A DNA stretch of 49,022 nucleotides from assembly GCA_021776655.1 (NCBI GenBank), contig JAJFFK010000033.1, forward strand, positions 1-49,022, written 5' to 3'. Under the pieces are notes generated by a model. That model saw only the letters and a program-made list of their open reading frames with translations, ran no database searches and was not told the origin of the DNA. Position numbers and translations under genes: made by a program. Shown one piece after another: positions 44,794-49,022 of this stretch. The first letter of the stretch is position 1; every line of letters starts with the position of its first letter. This DNA is from Henriciella sp. GTDB lineage: Bacteria > Pseudomonadota > Alphaproteobacteria > Caulobacterales > Hyphomonadaceae.

Positions 44794-46485
44794 TTATTCC
44801 TGAGGTTCTGAGGATACTGGAGAAAAGTCGACGAGCTGTCTGTTTTCGGTCTGCAAGGTCAGTATGCCATGGCCATAAACTGGATCCTTGCCTGGCACTC
44901 CGAGGTCAGTTGCCAGTTGTGAGAGCCTAAACTCAATGTCATCCGTGCCATAATCGCCAACCAGCGAGGCCGCCAGCGCAGCAACCTTCGGTGCGGCATA
45001 AGATGTGCCTGATATTGCTGGTGCGTCGGGCGAAAGAACAATATCGACACCAGGCGCTGTAAAGTCGACATGTTCTCCCCTTGCCGCATAAAGATATGGC
45101 TTGTTCTCTGCGTCTACAGCCGACACGCCAAAGACACCTTCATATGAGGCTGGAAACCCGGGTGGAACGGCTGGTCCCTCATTGCCGACCGCAGCGACAA
45201 TGACAACACCTTGTTCACTCAATCTCGCGATTGCCCGTCGGAGCGCTGGATTGTCCGGACCGGCAAGGCTGAGATTGATCACAAGCGCGCCCCCTTTTGC
45301 CGACCAGTCCAGCGCATCCACGAGCGCCATCACAGAAGCCCCGGGTCCACTGTTCTCAATCGGTTCGACGACATCCGCGAGGATCAAATCTGCTGGTGCA
45401 CGCGCAGCATAAGAAGACAGGCCCTGTAGCAATATTGACGAGACAAGATCACCATGTCCGGCATGAGCGCGCGCTTTGATGAATGGTGTCACACTATATC
45501 CAGCAATCGTATCAGCTGAAAAACCATCAATAATAGCGACTGACGCCGCAGTCTTACTCAGGCCGCGAAGATTAATTTCTGGTGCTGACAGAAATTCGGT
45601 TGGATCGCCAGATTGTCGATAAAATGGTGTGTAGATGTGATTGTAGCCGGACGCGGCATTTGGTTCGCTCTGCCGGATAATATCGAGCGCCTGGCTCGAT
45701 CGCATACCCTTGGGTGCCCGCATACGCACAACGACGGAGCCAACACGGTCAAGACGCCGCTCTTCAACAATCGTGAACCCTCGGGCCCGGGATCGGTCTA
45801 TTGTGCCTGCATCATCGGCGAGAACAATGATCTCCCTGTCACGAAAAGCGTGACCATTGTCATCATACTCTATCTCACCATCTTCTTCATCATCATCATC
45901 ATCATCATTGCTGTTGCCAGGCCCTGAATTATCATCATCGTCGTCGTCGTCATCATTATCATCATCATTGCTGTTGCCGGATCCTGAATTATCGTTGTCA
46001 TCATCATTGCTACTGCCCGATGAACCACTTCCGCTTGAATCAGAATCGCTTGAACCAGACTCACTGGACCCAGACCCACTATTAGACTCATTATTGTTGT
46101 CGATACTGTCTACCAGACCTGAATCACCATCAACGCTAGCCTCGCTGATTTCGAATTCACTTGGAATATCTTTGCCATCAATCTCGTCAGCAGATGATCG
46201 ATCCTGGTCATTGATTGCGATATCGTCTCTATCGCGACTTCCAGATGTGTCTTTGCCGGAATCACTCTCTCGAATCTCTCGCTCGATGAGGCGTTCACTA
46301 TCACGTATCTCCCGGTCATGGTCCCGGTCTCTATCCCTGTCAGAGCGTTCAATATCCCTGTCGCGGTCTCCCCCACGCCCCCCTTTGCCATCGCGATCCG
46401 CGTAGGCATTACTGTTCGCGGCTGCGAAGAGCAGAACTGTTATTGCAAGGCTGACAGACAATCGCATAAGGCTACACATACTCAT
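44794..46485 (-). CDS. secreted subtilisin-like (S8) serine protease with Arg/Asp-rich and poly-Asp domains
   Basis: About 563 residues from ATG 46485 (two later ATGs are possible). Signal peptide about 7-29 (ends YA). Residues 30-100 are built of RD/ER repeats; 130-160 are Ser/Gly/Asp; 160-205 are almost all Asp/Asn with NSGPGNSN spacers. The S8 peptidase domain (about 215-545) has the catalytic residues Asp320 (VAIID), His344 (AGHGD), Asn435 (VGNEG) and Ser495 (SGTSYAAPK). The HGTHVAG consensus is changed to HGDLVSS but the His is intact. The acidic tract probably binds calcium or the cell surface. Divergent from the ECF sigma gene across a 98-bp region, suggesting shared control. Whether it cleaves the anti-sigma factor is unknown. 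Confidence 0.85.
   Translation of the reverse strand: MSMCSLMRLSVSLAITVLLFAAANSNAYADRDGKGGRGGDRDRDIERSDRDRDRDHDREIRDSERLIEREIRESDSGKDTSGSRDRDDIAINDQDRSSADEIDGKDIPSEFEISEASVDGDSGLVDSIDNNNESNSGSGSSESGSSDSDSSGSGSSGSSNDDDNDNSGSGNSNDDDNDDDDDDDDNSGPGNSNDDDDDDEEDGEIEYDDNGHAFRDREIIVLADDAGTIDRSRARGFTIVEERRLDRVGSVVVRMRAPKGMRSSQALDIIRQSEPNAASGYNHIYTPFYRQSGDPTEFLSAPEINLRGLSKTAASVAIIDGFSADTIAGYSVTPFIKARAHAGHGDLVSSILLQGLSSYAARAPADLILADVVEPIENSGPGASVMALVDALDWSAKGGALVINLSLAGPDNPALRRAIARLSEQGVVIVAAVGNEGPAVPPGFPASYEGVFGVSAVDAENKPYLYAARGEHVDFTAPGVDIVLSPDAPAISGTSYAAPKVAALAASLVGDYGTDDIEFRLSQLATDLGVPGKDPVYGHGILTLQTENRQLVDFSPVSSEPQE
45901..46026. repeat. in-frame coding tandem repeat (60-bp unit) in the protease gene
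   Basis: The segment ATCATCATTGCTGTTGCC begins at 45901 and again at 45961, a period of exactly 60 bp, and a third partial copy begins at 46000 (39 bp further, ATCATCATTGCTACTGCC). All spacings are multiples of 3, so the copies encode repeated NSGPGNSNDDD-type units on the minus strand. A run of CAT/ATC triplets at about 45888-45910 adds a slippage-prone microsatellite. Confidence 0.75.
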
Positions 46486-46543
46486 GCGCTTACAATACAA
46501 TAAACACGTTGTTTAAGCTAAACATTTATTTCTGCCAGCTGCT

Positions 46544-46570
46544 GGAATAGTTTTTGGTGAAGAGACGTTA
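46544..46570 (+). promoter_or_regulatory. ECF-type promoter of the sigma factor gene
   Basis: GGAATA (46544-46549), a 16-bp spacer, and CGTTA (46566-46570) fit the common ECF pattern GGAAC-N16/17-CGTT. It ends 13 bp before the ATG at 46584, giving a very short leader and implying autoregulation. It also argues against the TTG/GTG starts at 46554-46557. A dyad TAAAC/GTTTA/TAAAC (46501-46523) nearby may serve the divergent gene. Confidence 0.55.
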
Positions 46571-46583
46571 TCAGGTGAATGGC

Positions 46584-47111
46584 ATGGTTGGATCAACACA
46601 ATCTTTTCGTATCCAGTTGACGACGCTCTTGCCACGACTGAGGCGATTTGGTCATGCGCTGACGGGTAATACTGATGATGCGGATGATGTTGTACAGGCA
46701 GCGCTGGAGAAGGCGCTAAAGCGGGAAAGACAATTTCAGCCGGGAACCCGGCTCGACAGTTGGATGTTTAGAATTATGCAGACGACATGGATTGATATGA
46801 CACGAAGCCAACGCGTACGTAGTTCACGTGCGGGTACAATGGAAGAAGCCTCTTTTGCTGTTGGTGAAGATGGTCGCAGCTCCTTTATTGCTCGCATTCA
46901 GTTGAGCGAGACAAGACGAGCCATGCAAGCCATGCCAGATGAATATAGCGCTGCCCTGGCTCTCGTTGCGATCGAAGGCTTCACCTATAAGGAAGCTGCA
47001 GAAATGCTGGATGTTCCGATCGGAACCATCATGAGCCGCGTCTCTCGCGGACGGCAGGCGATCATAGCGGCCGTAAATGGCAAGGCCACTCATTCAGGAG
47101 AACCGTCATGA
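46584..47111 (+). CDS. ECF-type RNA polymerase sigma factor
   Basis: About 175 residues from ATG 46584 (MVGSTQSFR). Sigma region 2: LRRFGHALTGNTDDADDVVQAALEKAL and SWMFRIMQTTWID (shown in parts). Region 4: the helix-turn-helix GFTYKEAAEMLDVPIGTIMSRVSRGRQ (in parts). Length and spacing are typical of group 4 sigma factors. It is followed by an anti-sigma gene with a 4-bp overlap (47108-47111) and preceded by a matching promoter. The likely regulon includes this cluster's protease and barrel protein; this is inference. Confidence 0.93.
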   Translation: MVGSTQSFRIQLTTLLPRLRRFGHALTGNTDDADDVVQAALEKALKRERQFQPGTRLDSWMFRIMQTTWIDMTRSQRVRSSRAGTMEEASFAVGEDGRSSFIARIQLSETRRAMQAMPDEYSAALALVAIEGFTYKEAAEMLDVPIGTIMSRVSRGRQAIIAAVNGKATHSGEPS

Positions 47112-47833
47112 CTAAAGATATGCTGGATAAACTCTCCGCCTATCTGGATGGTGAGCTCGATGACATGGCGCGCACCGAGATTGAGCTTGCCCTTGAAAAG
47201 GATACAGACCTGCAGGCTATGCTGGAGACAATAAGTTCGGCTGATAATTCGCTTCGGCCAGCATATGCGGCAACCTTGAATGCGCCAATACCTGATCGCT
47301 TAAGTAAAATTCTGACTGAACCTGAGAAGACCAGCCTTCCTGATTGGGCGGGCATGATCCGTAGCCTTCTCAGGCCAGACATTCTCGCCGGTGCGACCGC
47401 CGCACTCGTGATCGGGCTGGTCGCTGGCTCCTCATTCACCACGACCAATACACCCTCTGCTGAGGGGTTTATCATGGCTGAAACCGGTGAAATCATTGCA
47501 GGCCAATCTCTTGCAACCATACTTACAACAGCGCGTTCTGGCGAAATTGTCCAAGCTGATGGTCATGACTTCATGATCCGGTTGAGCTTCAAAACGGATG
47601 ATGGCAAATATTGCCGTGAGTTTCGTAATCAGGCCTCTGTAGGTATTGCTTGCAGCAATACTCAAGGTTGGAAGATTGAAACGATCGGTCCTAACCTATC
47701 ACCGCCATCAGATCGGTTTGCCATGGTGGGTGAAGCGCCCTCTGAGATCAGCGCAGCAATTACCAGGCTTGGAGTTGCTGAGGTACTTGATATCGATGGC
47801 GAAACAACGGCCATCCATGATATCTGGAAGTAA
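47108..47833 (+). CDS. anti-sigma factor, single membrane-span, extracytoplasmic domain
   Basis: 241 residues. The N-terminal anti-sigma helices (MLDKLSAYLDGELDDMART...) match the zinc-less RskA/RsiW-like ASD pattern, without an HxxxCxxC. A membrane helix lies at about 93-112 (DILAGATAALVIGLVAGSSF). The C-terminal ~125 residues are outside, with two cysteines in KYCREF and IACSNT that could pair. The ATG overlaps the sigma stop, the standard arrangement. A strong terminator follows. The extracytoplasmic signal is unknown. Confidence 0.9.
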   Translation: MTKDMLDKLSAYLDGELDDMARTEIELALEKDTDLQAMLETISSADNSLRPAYAATLNAPIPDRLSKILTEPEKTSLPDWAGMIRSLLRPDILAGATAALVIGLVAGSSFTTTNTPSAEGFIMAETGEIIAGQSLATILTTARSGEIVQADGHDFMIRLSFKTDDGKYCREFRNQASVGIACSNTQGWKIETIGPNLSPPSDRFAMVGEAPSEISAAITRLGVAEVLDIDGETTAIHDIWK

Positions 47834-47886
47834 GTTCCGCACCCGCTCACTAAAGATCATGTTTGAGAGACAGGCCCCATATACGG

Positions 47887-47921
47887 AAGAACGCCCACCC
47901 GATTACAGGGTGGGCGTTCTT
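47887..47921. terminator. strong bidirectional terminator
   Basis: A perfect 14-bp stem AAGAACGCCCACCC (47887-47900) / GGGTGGGCGTTCTT (47908-47921) with loop GATTACA. It sits between the convergent anti-sigma and beta-barrel genes, with A/T on both flanks, so it can serve both. Confidence 0.88.
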
Positions 47922-47948
47922 ATATCATTATCAGAGAAAGTCGTCAGA

Positions 47949-48800
47949 TCAGCGCTTTTGTGTTGGGCGGCGGAAATCCGTTCGCCAGCTCAGACTGATG
48001 CCAGCACCAATATCTGGGCTGTTATCGGTTAATCCGGTTAAGGCATAGAGTGACATCCTAAGATCATCAGTGACACGAAAACTCGTATAGGCCGTGACCT
48101 CAGCTGAATCATCCAGTCCCACTCTTGATGCTTCAGACCAGGTCGTATCAACACCAATCAATGTACCATTCCCAACCCGGCCATAAACACCTAATCCAGC
48201 AAGAGCACCATTCTCCCTAAGCGCACCACCGCGTTGCTTATAACCACCGAAGGCATATATCCCGCCGCCATCGAAGTCCTTGCCCAGTTCACCGCTTAAG
48301 GTAAAATCTGTCTCTCCAGTTCCAAGATCTAAAGCCTCATCTCCGGTTGGCAATCTCGCCCGGCCAGTGAGATCGAAATAAGTCGAGCCAGCAAAGTCAT
48401 GGCTCCATGAAGCCGACAAGGAAATATCCCCGAGGCCGCTTTCACTTATGCCGCTCGTCGTAGAGCCGCCACCTGATCCACCACCACTTCCGCTACCACT
48501 GTTGCGACTGCCAGGGCCGCTATTGCCACCACTGTCGTCTTCGTCGCCTGGGACAACACCGCCAGGACCGTCCAGGAAGACATAAGGAACTCTGGCACGG
48601 AATGACCAATTTCCAGCCTTGATGCGAGCCGTAAAGGGGAGCTCATAAATCGTCGTATCTTCAGTCGCGCCGTAGTCACCGTTTGTGTAATCCACGCCGG
48701 TACTGAGCTGTATCACCGGTCCGGCCACAGCGACTGAAAAACCAAGTGTCATGAAACCAAGCAGAGCTATTTCGGCTTTGTACATGTATGTATTGGGCAT
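47949..48800 (-). CDS. predicted outer-membrane beta-barrel protein
   Basis: About 284 residues from ATG 48800, with AGGGGAAAG before it. Signal peptide ends near VAVAG. The mature part alternates short amphipathic strands with glycine turns (STGVDYTNGDYG, FRARVPYVFLDGP, YFDLTGRARLPTGDEAL), typical of 10-12-strand porin-like or transporter-like barrels, and ends with aromatic SLSWRTDF near the C-terminus. A loop around residues 75-108 is Ser/Gly/Asn/Asp-rich (GDEDDSGGNSGPGSRNSG), close in composition to the spacers in the neighbouring protease. Convergent with the anti-sigma gene. Confidence 0.75.
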   Translation of the reverse strand: MPNTYMYKAEIALLGFMTLGFSVAVAGPVIQLSTGVDYTNGDYGATEDTTIYELPFTARIKAGNWSFRARVPYVFLDGPGGVVPGDEDDSGGNSGPGSRNSGSGSGGGSGGGSTTSGISESGLGDISLSASWSHDFAGSTYFDLTGRARLPTGDEALDLGTGETDFTLSGELGKDFDGGGIYAFGGYKQRGGALRENGALAGLGVYGRVGNGTLIGVDTTWSEASRVGLDDSAEVTAYTSFRVTDDLRMSLYALTGLTDNSPDIGAGISLSWRTDFRRPTQKR

Positions 48801-48840
48801 TTTTCTTTCCCCTTTATGATTTTTATAGATAGTGCAGTGA

Positions 48841-48873
48841 CAGAGGCGCACTTACAACTCAAGTACGCCTCTG
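48841..48873. promoter_or_regulatory. stem-loop upstream of the barrel gene
   Basis: CAGAGGCG (48841-48848) pairs with CGCCTCTG (48866-48873), extended by ACTT/AAGT across one mismatch. It lies 41 bp before the barrel gene's ATG, between it and the IS3 end. It may be a leader structure or a terminator for reading from the IS side. Confidence 0.45.
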
Positions 48874-48921
48874 CCATCATGATTGGACCTGTCACGCTTT
48901 TGTTCCGACCCTGCGTCTCAT

Positions 48922-49022
48922 TTAAGCTGCCTTTCTTTCGAAAGCCAAGGGGCTTTTCCATCCGAGGGCTGAGTGCCTTCGGCGTGGGTTGTAGAAGCCG
49001 TTGATATATTGAAATAGCGCGG
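48922..49022 (-). mobile_element. 3' end of an IS3-family transposase (orfB), cut by the window edge
   Basis: The last 32 codons before a TAA (48922-48924) read YINGFYNPRRRHSALGW and then KSPLAFERKAA, the typical C-terminus of the IS3-family DDE transposase orfB (integrase core). The rest lies beyond the window. A candidate terminal inverted repeat, TGGACCTGTCACGC, starts at 48884. It marks mobile DNA beside the ECF cluster. Confidence 0.85.

Noticed and set aside
45888-45910. CAT triplet run as a CRISPR or other array
   Set aside because: It is a codon microsatellite (Asp codons on the minus strand) inside the protease gene, with no spacers.
45857-46405. Long plus-strand open frame of Ser/Leu-rich repeats opposite the protease gene
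   Set aside because: It is the antisense of the Asp/Arg-rich coding region; its low-complexity composition is a mirror effect and it has no start context.
48884-48920. GGAAC on the minus strand as an ECF -35 for the barrel gene
   Set aside because: No CGTT at 16-17 bp; the sequence belongs to the IS3 end.

Overview
The window reads as a chromosome segment of a marine-type alphaproteobacterium. The evidence is a CcrM-type GANTC adenine methyltransferase, a DUF2336 protein, the aminotransferase-hom-glpX-recJ gene order that is widespread in Alphaproteobacteria, and a KorAB 2-oxoacid:ferredoxin oxidoreductase operon. The order Maricaulales/Hyphomonadales or a near relative fits best, but this is inference without a search.

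Layout. 1-4.9 kb: a radical SAM protein, an MFS/GPH sugar-type transporter, and a TIR protein with a degenerate trypsin-like C-terminus. 4.86-6.1 kb: ccrM, preceded by two DnaA-box-like sites and two GANTC sites. 6.25-12.5 kb: a co-directional core block (lipoprotein, aminotransferase, homoserine dehydrogenase, class II FBPase, RecJ), interrupted by a 510-bp palindrome-rich spacer before recJ. 12.5-13.8 kb: a second TIR protein with one membrane segment and three Cys/Asp repeats. 13.8-18.5 kb: a tightly overlapped operon on the minus strand (FAD/Fe-S oxidoreductase, korA, korB). 18.8-20.0 kb: infA, a hotdog thioesterase and maf. 20.1-25.3 kb: a PapD-like chaperone with a secreted partner, a Cys phosphatase, a small lipoprotein and three membrane proteins. 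25.5-30.8 kb: a CoA-transferase, DUF2336, a degenerate EAL protein, a Nudix hydrolase, an enoyl-CoA hydratase remnant and a fatty acid desaturase. 30.8-43.4 kb: two tandem exported amidohydrolase-fold proteins, a DUF2785-like lipoprotein, parE, an Old Yellow Enzyme family protein, an M1 peptidase and an AsmA protein. 43.5 kb: tRNA-Asp(GUC).

The stretch from tRNA-Asp to the right edge (43.6-49.0 kb) looks accessory. It has looser gene packing, decayed-looking spacers, and a partial IS3-family transposase at the edge. It carries an ECF sigma factor and anti-sigma factor, divergent from a secreted subtilisin-like protease with Arg/Asp-rich and poly-Asp low-complexity domains, and facing a predicted outer-membrane beta-barrel that has a related Ser/Gly/Asn-rich insert. 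I see a good ECF-type promoter in front of the sigma gene and a strong bidirectional terminator after the anti-sigma gene. This looks like a self-contained cell-envelope regulatory/secretion module.

The most unusual items are the two TIR proteins that join a cytosolic TIR domain through a membrane segment to a probable extracytoplasmic module (one a pseudo-protease with Ser replaced by Phe), the ECF-subtilase-barrel module with an in-frame 60-bp coding repeat, and the amidohydrolase-like protein that has lost its metal-binding HxH motif.
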